62,834 nt of DNA from Xenophilus sp. L33. Its GTDB lineage: Bacteria > Pseudomonadota > Gammaproteobacteria > Burkholderiales > Burkholderiaceae_C. Where the stretch lies: positions 1 through 62,834 of the forward strand of contig NZ_LMUW01000132.1 in assembly GCF_009765735.1 (NCBI RefSeq), read 5' to 3'. Shown here piece after piece: positions 8,142-16,928 of this stretch. The notes under the pieces were generated by a model. It worked only from the letters and a program-made list of their open reading frames with translations. It searched no databases and had not been told where the DNA came from. The position numbers and the translations under genes were made by a program. Every line of letters starts with the position of its first letter. Position 1 is the first letter of the stretch.

Positions 8142-9047
8142 ATGCATTTCTCCCACGTGGACGCGGTCCTCGAATACGAGGTCGCCGCGCCTTCGCACCT
8201 GCTGCTCAACATCGAGGCGGTGCGCAGCGGCGCGCAGGCCCTGGTGAGCGAAGACCTGGTGATCGAACCGGCGGTGCGCATCCAGTCATTCAGCGACGAC
8301 AACAACGGCAACCGCTTCGTGCGCTTCGATGCCGAACCGGGGCCGCTGAAGATCCGTTACCGCGCGCACGTGCAGCGGGTGCCGGTGACGGTGCCCCCGG
8401 ACCTGGCCGAGGTGCCGGTCAACGAGGTGCCCAACGAGATCCTGCACTACATGCTGCCGACCCGTTATTGCGAGTCGGACCTGATGTCGCGCTGCGCGCA
8501 GCAACTGTTCGGCGACCTGCCGCCCGGCATCGGCCGGGTGCAGGCGATCGTCGACTGGATCCACGAAAGCATCACCTACGAGCCGGGCAGCAGCGTCTCG
8601 ACCACCACGGCTCGGGAGGTCTTCGTCGAGCGCGCCGGCGTCTGCCGGGACTTCGCGCACCTGGGCATCACCTTCTGCCGGGCGCTGAACATTCCGGCGC
8701 GGCTGGTGGTGGGCTACGTGAACTTCGAAGAGCCGCCGCAGGACTTCCACGCGGTGTTCGAGGCCTGGCTCGGCGGCCAGTGGGTGCTGTTCGATCCGAC
8801 CCGGATGGCGCCGGTCGACCGCATCGTGCGGGTCGGCACCGGCCGCGATGCCAAGGACGTGGCCTTCTGCACCATCTTCGGACCGGTGCGCATGACCGGC
8901 AAGGCGCTGACCGTGCGCGAACTGCAGGACGAGCACGCCGAAGCGCCGGTGGAACCCGAGCCGAGCGGCCTGCTGACCGGCATCGAGAAGCCGGTGCCGG
9001 TGGACCGCGCGAACGTTGCGCAAGCTGCGGCGCACGAGGTGGACTGA
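8142..9047 (+). CDS. transglutaminase-like cysteine protease-fold protein
   Basis: 301 residues. An N-terminal beta-rich region (1-130) is followed by a transglutaminase core with a complete triad: Cys in RAGVCRDFAHL (about residue 171), His in DFHAVFEAWL (about 206) and Asp in LFDPTR (about 221). No signal peptide is visible, so it appears cytoplasmic. Homologues are usually annotated as transglutaminase-domain proteins and often sit near alpha-E/circularly permuted ATP-grasp peptide-synthesis genes, which are absent here. Substrate unknown. The 253 bp upstream hold no gene I can support. Confidence 0.85.
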   Translation: MHFSHVDAVLEYEVAAPSHLLLNIEAVRSGAQALVSEDLVIEPAVRIQSFSDDNNGNRFVRFDAEPGPLKIRYRAHVQRVPVTVPPDLAEVPVNEVPNEILHYMLPTRYCESDLMSRCAQQLFGDLPPGIGRVQAIVDWIHESITYEPGSSVSTTTAREVFVERAGVCRDFAHLGITFCRALNIPARLVVGYVNFEEPPQDFHAVFEAWLGGQWVLFDPTRMAPVDRIVRVGTGRDAKDVAFCTIFGPVRMTGKALTVRELQDEHAEAPVEPEPSGLLTGIEKPVPVDRANVAQAAAHEVD

Positions 9048-9051
9048 CTCT

Positions 9052-9074
9052 TTTGCTATCAAAAAGATAGCAAA
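9052..9074. repeat. extragenic palindrome with TTTGCTATC stem
   Basis: TTTGCTATC (9052-9060) and GATAGCAAA (9066-9074) form a perfect 9-bp stem with a five-A loop, five bases after the transglutaminase-like stop. It resembles short AT-rich palindromes I recall from between genes of Comamonadaceae. No T-run follows on the + strand, so classic intrinsic termination is uncertain; mRNA 3'-end protection is possible. Confidence 0.6.
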
Positions 9075-9194
9075 CCATTCAGGGCCGGCGCCGCACGGCT
9101 CGCAGGGACTTGGGGCGTGGGATGGGCGGAAAAGGTCGGCGGCGATTAAAATCTCCGCCCCTTTGCGTCGCGCGCGCGTCCCCGCGCCACTCCC

Positions 9195-11156
9195 ATGCTG
9201 TACCCCGAAGAATTCGATGTGATCGTCGTCGGCGGCGGCCATGCCGGCACCGAAGCCGCGCTGGCCTCCGCCCGCATGGGCGCGCGCACCCTGCTGCTGA
9301 GCCACAACATCGAGACGCTGGGGCAGATGAGCTGCAACCCGTCGATCGGCGGGATCGGCAAGGGCCACCTGGTGCGCGAGGTCGACGCCCTCGGCGGGGC
9401 GATGGCGATCGCGACGGACGAGGCCGGGATCCAGTTCCGCATCCTCAACTCCAGCAAGGGTCCCGCGGTGCGGGCCACGCGTGCCCAGGCCGACCGGGTG
9501 CTCTACAAGGCGGCGATCCGGCATCGGCTGGAAAACCAGCCGAACCTGAGCCTGTTCCAGCAGGCGGTCGACGACCTGCTGATCGAGGGCGATCGGGTGG
9601 TCGGTGCCGTCACCCAAGTCGGCATTGCCTTCCGGGCCAGTGCGGTGGTGCTGACCGCCGGGACCTTCCTCGACGGACGCATCCACGTCGGGCTCGACAG
9701 CTACCAGGCGGGCAGGGCGGGCGATCCGCCGGCGGTGAGCCTGTCGGCGCGGCTGAAGGAACTCAAGCTGCCGCAAGGTCGCTTGAAGACCGGCACGCCG
9801 CCGCGGCTGGATGGCCGCAGCATCGATTTCTCGAAGTGCACCGAGCAGCCGGGCGACGGCATGCCTGGCGGGGCAGGGCCGATGCCGGTCTTCAGCTTCA
9901 TGGGCCGCGCCGACATGCATCCGCGGCAGGTGCCGTGCTGGATCACGCAGACCAATGCGCGCACGCACGAGATCATCCGCTCCGGCTTCGACCGCAGCCC
10001 GATGTTCACCGGCAAGATCGACGGCGTCGGGCCGCGCTACTGCCCGAGCGTCGAGGACAAGATCAACCGCTTCGCCGACAAGGAAAGTCACCAGATCTTC
10101 CTGGAACCGGAAGGGCTGACGACGAACGAGTTCTATCCGAACGGCATCTCGACCAGCCTGCCTTTCGACATCCAGTACCAGCTGGTGCGTTCGATGGCAG
10201 GGCTGGAGAACGCGCACATCCTCCGGCCGGGTTACGCGATCGAATACGACTACTTCGATCCGCGGGAGCTGAAGAGCAACTTCGAGACGCGGGCGATCCA
10301 GGGGTTGTTCTTCGCAGGCCAGATCAACGGGACGACCGGCTACGAAGAAGCGGCCGCGCAGGGCCTCTTCGCCGGCGTCAATGCGGCGCTGCAATGCCGG
10401 GGTGAGGCCGCATGGCTGCCGCGGCGCGACGAGGCCTATCTGGGCGTGCTGGTGGACGACCTGATCAACAAGGGCGTCACCGAGCCGTACCGCATGTTCA
10501 CCAGCAGGGCCGAGTTCCGGCTGCAGCTTCGGGAAGACAACGCCGACATGCGGCTGACCGAAGTCGGCCGCAAGCTGGGTCTGGTCGACGATGCGCGCTG
10601 GGACGCCTTTTCGCGGAAGCGCGATCTTGTTTCACGTGAAACAGAGCGGTTGAAGAGCATCTGGGTCAATCCGCGCAACTTGGCTGCGGCGGAGTCCGAG
10701 CGGGTGCTGGGGCAGGTCATCGAGCACGAATACAACCTGGGCGACCTGCTGCGGCGGCCGAATGTCAGCTACGAATCGCTGATGTCGCTCGAAGGTGGGC
10801 GCTACGGCAGCGACCAGGCGCTCGGCCTGATGGAGATCGAACAGATCGAGATTGCCGCCAAGTATTCCGGCTACATCGACCGGCAGCATGACGAGGTCGC
10901 CCGCGCGGCGCACTTCGAGAATCTTCGGTTGCCCACCAACTTCGACTACGACCAGGTCAAAGCCTTGGGCTTCGAAGTCCGGCAAAAGCTGAATCGGCAC
11001 CGGCCCGAAACGCTGGGCATGGCGTCGCGCATTTCGGGCGTGACGCCGGCTGCAATCTCCTTGCTGCTAATCCATCTGCGCAAGGGCGGCCACCAGGCTT
11101 TCCAAAGCGAAGCGGCGCCCGCGGAACGGACAACGGCCGACCCGGCGGTGCAATGA
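9195..11156 (+). CDS. mnmG: tRNA uridine-5-carboxymethylaminomethyl modification enzyme MnmG (GidA)
   Basis: 653 residues, near the usual 630-650. FAD- and NADH-dependent subunit that, with MnmE, installs cmnm5U at the wobble position of certain tRNAs. FAD-binding VVGGGHAGTEAA lies at about residues 11-22, the family motif MSCNPSIGGIGKGHLVREVDALGG at about 49-72, and FFAGQINGTTGYEEAAAQGL near 375-394. MnmE is not in the window. The stop overlaps the rsmG start (ATGA). The coding sequence carries a perfect parS site at 10628-10643. Confidence 0.98.
   Translation: MLYPEEFDVIVVGGGHAGTEAALASARMGARTLLLSHNIETLGQMSCNPSIGGIGKGHLVREVDALGGAMAIATDEAGIQFRILNSSKGPAVRATRAQADRVLYKAAIRHRLENQPNLSLFQQAVDDLLIEGDRVVGAVTQVGIAFRASAVVLTAGTFLDGRIHVGLDSYQAGRAGDPPAVSLSARLKELKLPQGRLKTGTPPRLDGRSIDFSKCTEQPGDGMPGGAGPMPVFSFMGRADMHPRQVPCWITQTNARTHEIIRSGFDRSPMFTGKIDGVGPRYCPSVEDKINRFADKESHQIFLEPEGLTTNEFYPNGISTSLPFDIQYQLVRSMAGLENAHILRPGYAIEYDYFDPRELKSNFETRAIQGLFFAGQINGTTGYEEAAAQGLFAGVNAALQCRGEAAWLPRRDEAYLGVLVDDLINKGVTEPYRMFTSRAEFRLQLREDNADMRLTEVGRKLGLVDDARWDAFSRKRDLVSRETERLKSIWVNPRNLAAAESERVLGQVIEHEYNLGDLLRRPNVSYESLMSLEGGRYGSDQALGLMEIEQIEIAAKYSGYIDRQHDEVARAAHFENLRLPTNFDYDQVKALGFEVRQKLNRHRPETLGMASRISGVTPAAISLLLIHLRKGGHQAFQSEAAPAERTTADPAVQ
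10628..10643. other. parS centromere site (perfect 16-bp palindrome) inside mnmG
   Basis: TGTTTCACGTGAAACA, identical to the bacterial parS consensus bound by ParB/Spo0J. It lies in the mnmG reading frame about 3.2 kb upstream of parB. Chromosomal ParB nucleates here and spreads; parS sites typically cluster near oriC. Confidence 0.93.
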
Positions 11157-11791
11157 GCCGGGAAGCGTTGTTGTGCGAGGGCGCTTCGGCCCTCGGTCTG
11201 CCCTTGAGCGAATCCCAAGCGCGACAGTTGCTCGACTACGGCGCGCTCATCCTGAAGTGGAACAAGGTCTACAACCTCACCGCCCTGCGCGATCCGGATA
11301 GCGTGCTGACTCATCATCTGCTGGACAGCCTGTCGGTGGTGGCGCCGTTGCAGCGGGAGCAACCAGGGGCAGGGCGGGTGCTGGACGTCGGTGCGGGTGC
11401 CGGTCTTCCGGGTGTGGTGATCGCGATCCTTCGCGGTGACCTTGATGTCAGCTGCCTCGATGCAGTCGCCAAGAAGGCGGCTTTCGTGCAGCAGGTGGCG
11501 TCCGAGTTGAAGCTGAAGAACCTTCGCGGCGTTCATGCGCGGGTGGAGAAGCTCAGCGGCAGCTACGAGCTCATCAGCTCGCGTGCCTTCGCGTCGCTGT
11601 CGGATTTTGTCACCGGGTCCGCCGCGTTGCTGGCGCCCGAAGGCAAATGGATGGCCATGAAGGGCAAGGTGCCGGACGAAGAGATCGCCCAATTGCCAGC
11701 CTCGGTCGAGGTGTTTCACGTGGAACATCTGTCGGTTCCGGGCCTCGACGCCGATCGCTGCATCGTCTGGATGCGAAAACGCGCTTCCTGA
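11153..11791 (+). CDS. rsmG: 16S rRNA (guanine527-N7)-methyltransferase RsmG (GidB)
   Basis: 212 residues. SAM-dependent enzyme that methylates G527 of 16S rRNA; loss gives low-level streptomycin resistance in other bacteria. Family hallmarks: LILKWNKVYNLTALRDPDSV, HHLLDSLSVV and the SAM-binding loop VLDVGAGAGLPGVVIAI. The ATG overlaps the mnmG stop by four bases, so the two are translationally coupled, as is usual for gidAB. A near-parS sequence lies at 11712-11727 within this gene. Confidence 0.97.
   Translation: MSREALLCEGASALGLPLSESQARQLLDYGALILKWNKVYNLTALRDPDSVLTHHLLDSLSVVAPLQREQPGAGRVLDVGAGAGLPGVVIAILRGDLDVSCLDAVAKKAAFVQQVASELKLKNLRGVHARVEKLSGSYELISSRAFASLSDFVTGSAALLAPEGKWMAMKGKVPDEEIAQLPASVEVFHVEHLSVPGLDADRCIVWMRKRAS
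11712..11727. other. second parS-like site (15/16) inside rsmG
   Basis: TGTTTCACGTGGAACA differs from the perfect palindrome at one base in the right half (GTGGAACA instead of GTGAAACA). Similar variants function as parS in pseudomonads. It lies 1.08 kb from the perfect site and 2.1 kb upstream of parB. Confidence 0.8.
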
Positions 11792-11849
11792 CACCCTTCG
11801 TCCGAGCCGACCTCGCTTAGACTCGACGCACTCCCTTCTGAGGCCTTTC

Positions 11850-12464
11850 ATGTTCGGCATCGCTGACTACGGCGCGTTCGTCGCCGCCATCGTTCTGTTT
11901 CTCGCGATCCCCGGACCCGGTAACCTGGCCTTGATCACCTCGACCGGCAAGGGCGGCGTCCGCGCCGGCTTGGCCGCGACGATGGGGCTCATCGCCGGCG
12001 ATCAGGTGCTGATGTGGGCCGCCGTGGCCGGCGTCGCCGCGCTGATGAACGCCTATCCGACCGCCTTTCATGCTGTGCAGTGGCTGGGCGCCGCCTACCT
12101 GGCCTGGCTCGGCTTCCGCATGTTGATTGCCAAGCCCGGCGCAGCGCCGATCCTCCAGATCCGGCCGCGCCAGTTCTTCCGCCAAGCGCTGTCGATCACC
12201 TTGCTGAACCCGAAGGCCATCGTCTTCTACATGGCCTTCTTCCCGCTGTTCCTGGACCCGACCCGCCACCAGGGCATGGCCACCTTCGCCGTGATGGCGC
12301 TGACGATCGCATCGCTGACCTTCCTGTACGGCCTCACGATGACGCTCCTGACCTTCTTCCTGGCCGAGCGGCTGCGCGCCAGCCCGCGAGCCTCCGGCCT
12401 GCTTAACAAGCTGGCCGGCCTCTTCCTGATCGCCTTCGGCGTCAAACTGGCCGTGTCGCGCTGA
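11850..12464 (+). CDS. LysE/RhtB-family amino-acid exporter
   Basis: 204 residues with about six hydrophobic spans. The early motif FLAIPGPGNLALI corresponds to the conserved PGP of LysE/RhtB exporters, and FRQALSITLLNPKAIVFYMAFFPLFL is the second family signature. It should export an amino acid (homoserine, threonine, leucine or similar) across the inner membrane; the substrate cannot be read. The parA ATG comes one base after its stop, so it is probably cotranscribed with the partition genes, an arrangement I regard as common in Comamonadaceae. Confidence 0.9.
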   Translation: MFGIADYGAFVAAIVLFLAIPGPGNLALITSTGKGGVRAGLAATMGLIAGDQVLMWAAVAGVAALMNAYPTAFHAVQWLGAAYLAWLGFRMLIAKPGAAPILQIRPRQFFRQALSITLLNPKAIVFYMAFFPLFLDPTRHQGMATFAVMALTIASLTFLYGLTMTLLTFFLAERLRASPRASGLLNKLAGLFLIAFGVKLAVSR

Positions 12465-12465
12465 A

Positions 12466-13329
12466 ATGGCGAAGATCTTCTGTATCGCGAACCAGAAGGG
12501 CGGCGTCGGCAAGACGACGACCACGGTCAATCTGGCGGCCGGGCTGGCCAAGGTCGGCCAGCGCGTCCTGATGATCGATCTCGATCCGCAGGGCAACGCC
12601 ACGATGGGCTCGGGCATCGACAAGCGGAACCTCGAAACCACGGTCTATGACGTGCTGCTGGAGTCGGCCTCGGTCGCCGAAGGGCGCATCAAGGCCGACA
12701 AATGCGGCTACGACGTTCTCGGCGCCAACCGCGAACTGGCAGGCGCCGAGGTCGAGATGGTCGCGCTCGACCGCCGCGAGAAGCGCCTGCGCACCGCGCT
12801 GGCGGCGGTCGGCGCCGAATACGACTTCATCCTGATCGACTGCCCGCCCAGCCTCAGCCTGCTCACCCTGAACGGCCTGTGCGCGGCGCACGGCGTGATC
12901 GTGCCGATGCAGTGCGAATACTTCGCCCTCGAAGGCCTGACCGACCTGGTCAACACGATCAAGCAGGTGCACGCCAACCTCAACAAGAATCTGCAGATCA
13001 TCGGCCTGCTGCGGGTCATGTTCGACCCGCGCATCACCCTGCAGCAGCAGGTCAGCGAGCAACTCAAGGCGCATTTCGGCGACAAGGTGTTCGACACCGT
13101 GATCCCACGGAACGTGCGCCTGGCCGAGGCGCCGAGCTACGGGCTGCCGGGCGTGATCTTCGATCCGTCAGCGAAGGGCAGCGCCGCCTTCGTCGCCTTC
13201 GCCCAGGAGTTGGTGCAGAAGATGCCGCCGGCCAGCGCACTGGCGGCCGAGCAGCCGGCGCCCTTGGCGCCGCGCGCGCCGGTGCCGCTCGATCCCTCCC
13301 TGGCGCTGCAGGACCCGAACGGGTTCTGA
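12466..13329 (+). CDS. parA: chromosome partitioning ATPase ParA (Soj)
   Basis: 287 residues. Deviant Walker A KGGVGKTTT at about residues 11-19, Walker A' MIDLDPQGNAT near 36-46 and Walker B FILIDCPPSLSLLT near 122-135. There is no N-terminal DNA-binding domain, so this is the chromosomal type Ib form. It binds DNA nonspecifically as an ATP dimer and moves ParB-parS complexes. The C-terminus has an unusual Pro/Ala-rich extension of about 35 residues (PPASALAAEQPAPLAPRAP). The gene precedes a hydrolase gene and parB in one tight operon. Confidence 0.96.
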   Translation: MAKIFCIANQKGGVGKTTTTVNLAAGLAKVGQRVLMIDLDPQGNATMGSGIDKRNLETTVYDVLLESASVAEGRIKADKCGYDVLGANRELAGAEVEMVALDRREKRLRTALAAVGAEYDFILIDCPPSLSLLTLNGLCAAHGVIVPMQCEYFALEGLTDLVNTIKQVHANLNKNLQIIGLLRVMFDPRITLQQQVSEQLKAHFGDKVFDTVIPRNVRLAEAPSYGLPGVIFDPSAKGSAAFVAFAQELVQKMPPASALAAEQPAPLAPRAPVPLDPSLALQDPNGF

Positions 13330-13332
13330 GCC

Positions 13333-13875
13333 ATGGACGCTCCCACGATCCTGCTGCTGCCCGGCTGGCAGAACAGCGGCCCCGCCCATTGGCAAAGCCG
13401 CTGGGAAGCGCTGCACGGCGATCACCGGGTCGACCAGCACGACTGGATGCGGCCGCTCCGCGGCGACTGGTCGGCGCGTCTGGAGGAAGAGGTACTGGCG
13501 GCGGCCGGACCGGTCGCGTTGGTGGCGCACAGCCTCGGCTGCATCCTGGTCGCCGCCTGGGCCGCGCATTCGAGCCACACCGCCAAGGTGCGGGCCGCGC
13601 TGCTGGTCGCGCCGGGCGACCTGGAGCGCGACGACCTGCGCCAGATGATCCCGGGCTGGGCGCCGATCGTGCGCCGTCCCTTGCCCTTCGAGGCCCTGGT
13701 CGTGGCCGCCACCGACGACCCCTATTGCGCCGCCGACCGCTCGCGCCGGATGGCCGAGGATTGGGGTGCTGCCTACATCGATGCAGGCCCCGGCGGCCAT
13801 CTCAATGGCGACTCCGGACTGGGTGACTGGCCCGAAGGCCGCCGCCTGCTCGACGATCTACTGAAAGAAGAATGA
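13333..13875 (+). CDS. RBBP9/YdeN-type serine alpha/beta hydrolase
   Basis: 180 residues, typical of the RBBP9/YdeN family. LLLPGWQNSGPAHWQSRWE is the family start; the nucleophile Ser sits in VAHSLGC (about residue 62), the acid is probably in ATDDPYC (about 126), and the His in GPGGHLNG (about 156). The gene lies between parA (3-bp gap) and parB (ATGA overlap), so it is translated with the partition proteins. Whether it acts in segregation or only shares expression cannot be told; substrates of this family are poorly known. Confidence 0.88.
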   Translation: MDAPTILLLPGWQNSGPAHWQSRWEALHGDHRVDQHDWMRPLRGDWSARLEEEVLAAAGPVALVAHSLGCILVAAWAAHSSHTAKVRAALLVAPGDLERDDLRQMIPGWAPIVRRPLPFEALVVAATDDPYCAADRSRRMAEDWGAAYIDAGPGGHLNGDSGLGDWPEGRRLLDDLLKEE

Positions 13876-14819
13876 CAACCATGGTCACCAAGAAACCCAA
13901 GGGCCTGGGCCGTGGCCTCGAAGCCTTGCTCGGCCCGACCTTCAGCGGCCAGGACCACACCGCCTTCGACGAGGGCGCGGCGGCCAACCCGACCACCTTG
14001 CGGCTCGATCGGATGGTGCCCGGCGTCTACCAGCCTCGCACCCGGATGGACGAGGGCGCGCTCTACGAACTGGCCGAGAGCATCAAGGCGCAGGGAATCA
14101 TGCAGCCTATCCTGGTGCGCCGCCTGGACCCCGACGCCGCCCGCGCCAAGAACGCCGAGTTCGAGATCATCGCCGGCGAACGCCGCTTCCGCGCCGCCGG
14201 CCTGGCCGGGCTGGAAAGCGTCCCGGTGCTGGTCCGCGACGTGCCGAACGAAGCCGCGGCCGCCATGTCGCTGATCGAGAACATCCAGCGCGAGGACCTC
14301 AATCCGCTGGAAGAAGCCCAGGGCCTGCAACGTCTGGTCGCAGAGTTTGGACTCACTCACGAGGCGGCGGCGCAGGCGGTCGGCCGTTCCCGCAGCGCCG
14401 CCAGCAACCTGCTGCGCCTCCTGAACCTCGCCGAGCCGGCGCAGGCCATGCTGATGGCCGGTGACATTGACATGGGCCATGCCCGGGCGCTGCTGGCGCT
14501 CGACAAGGCCACCCAGATCACCGCCGCCAACCAGATCCACGCCAAGAAGATGTCGGTGCGCGAGACCGAGGCGCTGGTCAAGCGACTGGCCGCCGAATTC
14601 AGCCTGACGCCTTCGCCGCGCCGCCCGACCGAAGAAAAATCGCGCGATCTGCTGCGGGTCGAGGAGGAACTGGCCGACCTCTTGGCCGCCGAGGTCGAGG
14701 TTCGCATCCGCAAGCGCAAGCGGCGCGCGGGAAAGCTGGAGGAAAGCGGCGAGCTGGCGATCCATTTCGGATCGCTGGATGCGCTCAACGGGCTGATCGA
14801 GCGCCTGCGCAAGTCCTGA
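13872..14819 (+). CDS. parB: chromosome partitioning protein ParB (Spo0J)
   Basis: 315 residues. The basic leader KKPKGLGRGLEALLG is the N-terminal ParA-interacting segment. Next come the CTP-binding ParB domain (YQPRTRMDE, GIMQPILVRR, GERRFRAAG and ENIQREDLNPLEEA), the helix-turn-helix that reads parS (LTHEAAAQAVGRSRSAASNLLRLLNL) and a C-terminal dimer domain. The ATG overlaps the upstream hydrolase stop; a second ATG three codons later is an equally good start. Its cognate parS sites are proposed at 10628 and 11712. Confidence 0.96.
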   Translation: MTTMVTKKPKGLGRGLEALLGPTFSGQDHTAFDEGAAANPTTLRLDRMVPGVYQPRTRMDEGALYELAESIKAQGIMQPILVRRLDPDAARAKNAEFEIIAGERRFRAAGLAGLESVPVLVRDVPNEAAAAMSLIENIQREDLNPLEEAQGLQRLVAEFGLTHEAAAQAVGRSRSAASNLLRLLNLAEPAQAMLMAGDIDMGHARALLALDKATQITAANQIHAKKMSVRETEALVKRLAAEFSLTPSPRRPTEEKSRDLLRVEEELADLLAAEVEVRIRKRKRRAGKLEESGELAIHFGSLDALNGLIERLRKS

Positions 14820-14849
14820 GGACTTTGCCGGCGACCCGATCCGACCGGG

Positions 14850-16274
14850 TCAGAGACTGAAGATCTTGCCGGGATTCATGATGTTCTTCGGATCCAGCGC
14901 CCGCTTGATCGTCCGCATCATGTCCACCGCGCCGGCGCCAGCTTCGCTCACCAGGAAGCCCATCTTGTGCAGCCCGACGCCGTGCTCGCCGGTGCAGGTG
15001 CCTTCGAGCGCCAGGGCGCGCGACACCAACGCGTGGTTCATCTGTTCGGCCTTGACCCGCTCCTCGGGGACGTTCGGATCGAGCAGGTAGCCGAAGTGGA
15101 AGTTGCCGTCGCCGACGTGGCCGACGAGGAAATAGGGAATGCCGCTGGCGTCGGCCTCGGCCACCGATTCGAGCAGGCAGTCGGCCAGTCGGGAGATCGG
15201 CACGCAGGTGTCGGTCGAGATCACGCGGCAGCCGGGGCGCGACTGCACCGCGGCGAAGTAGCTGTTGTGGCGCGCGGTCCAGAGGCGGGTGCGCTCCTCG
15301 GGCGTGCTGGCCCACTCGAAGGCGTTGCCGCCGTGACCGCTGGCCAGTTCCTGAACCGTCTCGGCCTGTTCCTTGACGCCGGCCGGCGAGCCGTGGAATT
15401 CCATCAGCAGCATCGGCTCTTCGCGCAGCGACGTCTTCGAATAGGCGTTCACCATGCGCACCGTGTTGACGTCGATCAGCTCGACCCGCGCGATCGGCAC
15501 GCCCAGCTGGATGATCTCGATGGTGGTGCGCACCGCGGCCTCGATGCTCGGGAAGGAGCAGATGGCAGCCGACACCGCCTCGGGCAGCGGATAGATGCGC
15601 AAGGTGATCTCGGTGACCACGCCCAGCGTGCCTTCGCTGCCGACCATCAGTCGTGTCAGGTCGTAGCCGGCCGACGACTTCTTGGCGCGGGTGCCGGTGC
15701 GGATCACCTCGCCGCTGGCGGTGACCACTTCGAGCGCCAGCACGTTCTCGCGCATCGTGCCGTAGCGCACCGCGTTCGTGCCGCTGGCACGTGTGGCGGT
15801 CATGCCGCCGATCGAGGCGTCGGCGCCCGGGTCGATCGGGAAGAAGAGGCCGGTGCTCTTGATCTCCTCGTTGAGCTGCTTGCGGGTCACGCCCGGCTGC
15901 ACCGTCACCGTGAGGTCGTCGGCATTGACCGAGAGCACGCGGTTCATGCGGCTGACGTCGATGCTGATGCCGCCCTGGATCGCCAGCAGGTGGCCTTCGA
16001 GCGAGGAGCCGACGCCGAAGGGAATCACCGGCACGCTGTGGGCGCTGGCCAGGGCGACCGCATCGGCCACGTCCTGCGTGCTTTCGGCGAAGACCACGGC
16101 CGAGGGCGGCGGCGCGTCGAAGGACGACTCGTCGCGGCCATGCTGCGTGCGCACCGCCAGGGCCGTGGAACATTGCTCGCCGAAGCGGGCCTTGAGCGAC
16201 GCGATGAGCGCGTCGGGCACGTCGCGCAGCGCGATCTCGGGCGTCAGGTGGGCCGGTGCGGTGGGAGCATTCAT
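14850..16274 (-). CDS. FAD-linked oxidase, D-lactate dehydrogenase / GlcD-like
   Basis: 474 residues. FAD-binding type 4 (PCMH) domain with PFGVGSSLEGH and DPGADASIGGMTATRASGTN, then the FAD-oxidase C-terminal domain with VGHVGDGNFHF and CTGEHGVG, a His-containing flavin/metal site. This pattern fits the cytochrome-linked D-lactate dehydrogenase or D-2-hydroxyacid dehydrogenase group. It probably oxidises a D-2-hydroxyacid and feeds electrons to the respiratory chain. No glcE/glcF partner is adjacent, which favours a stand-alone enzyme. Divergent from the cobalamin adenosyltransferase gene by 68 bp. Confidence 0.9.
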   Translation of the reverse strand: MNAPTAPAHLTPEIALRDVPDALIASLKARFGEQCSTALAVRTQHGRDESSFDAPPPSAVVFAESTQDVADAVALASAHSVPVIPFGVGSSLEGHLLAIQGGISIDVSRMNRVLSVNADDLTVTVQPGVTRKQLNEEIKSTGLFFPIDPGADASIGGMTATRASGTNAVRYGTMRENVLALEVVTASGEVIRTGTRAKKSSAGYDLTRLMVGSEGTLGVVTEITLRIYPLPEAVSAAICSFPSIEAAVRTTIEIIQLGVPIARVELIDVNTVRMVNAYSKTSLREEPMLLMEFHGSPAGVKEQAETVQELASGHGGNAFEWASTPEERTRLWTARHNSYFAAVQSRPGCRVISTDTCVPISRLADCLLESVAEADASGIPYFLVGHVGDGNFHFGYLLDPNVPEERVKAEQMNHALVSRALALEGTCTGEHGVGLHKMGFLVSEAGAGAVDMMRTIKRALDPKNIMNPGKIFSL

Positions 16275-16342
16275 GGGGCGCTGTCTCCTGGAAGGTCTAC
16301 CATTCTACGAACCACACATTCTCGGACGAACCTGAAGACATC

Positions 16343-16915
16343 ATGGGCAATCGGCTCACACAGATCGCGACCCGCACCGGGGACGACGGCAGCACCGGCC
16401 TCGGCGACAACACCCGCGTGCCCAAGGACCACCTGCGCGTGCATGCGATGGGCGACGTCGACGAGCTCAACTCGCACATCGGCCTCCTGCTGTGCGAGCC
16501 GATGCCGGCGCCCGTGCGCGAGCTGCTGGTCGATGTGCAGCACCAGCTGTTCAACCTCGGCGGCGAACTGTCGATGCCGGGCTACACGCTGCTCAAGCCC
16601 GAGGCGCTGCTGCAGGTCGACGAGGCGCTGGCCGACCACAACGCCGCGCTGCCGCGGCTGGCGGAGTTCATCCTGCCGGCGGGCACGCGGGCGGCGTCGC
16701 AGGCGCATGTCTGCCGCACGGTGGCGCGGCGGGCGGAGCGGGCGGTGGTGGCGTTGGGTGCCGAGGCCGCGATCAACGACGCGCCGCGGCAATACCTCAA
16801 CCGCCTGAGCGACCTGCTGTTCGTGCTGGCGCGGGTGCTCAACCGGGTGGACGGTGGCGACGACGTCTACTGGAAGAGCGAGCGCCTGGCGCGCGCCGCG
16901 GCCGACGACCGCTGA
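16343..16915 (+). CDS. ATP:cob(I)alamin adenosyltransferase, PduO/MMAB type
   Basis: 190 residues from ATG at 16343. Transfers adenosyl from ATP to cob(I)alamin to make coenzyme B12. The ATP-binding N-terminal motif TRTGDDGSTGLGD lies at about residues 10-22, with VHAMGDVDELNSHIGLL after it, and the C-terminal signature CRTVARRAERAV ... QYLNRLSDLLFVLAR is intact. The helical-bundle length is normal. Downstream users such as methylmalonyl-CoA mutase are not in this window. Confidence 0.95.
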   Translation: MGNRLTQIATRTGDDGSTGLGDNTRVPKDHLRVHAMGDVDELNSHIGLLLCEPMPAPVRELLVDVQHQLFNLGGELSMPGYTLLKPEALLQVDEALADHNAALPRLAEFILPAGTRAASQAHVCRTVARRAERAVVALGAEAAINDAPRQYLNRLSDLLFVLARVLNRVDGGDDVYWKSERLARAAADDR

Positions 16916-16928
16916 CCCGCCGAAGAAG

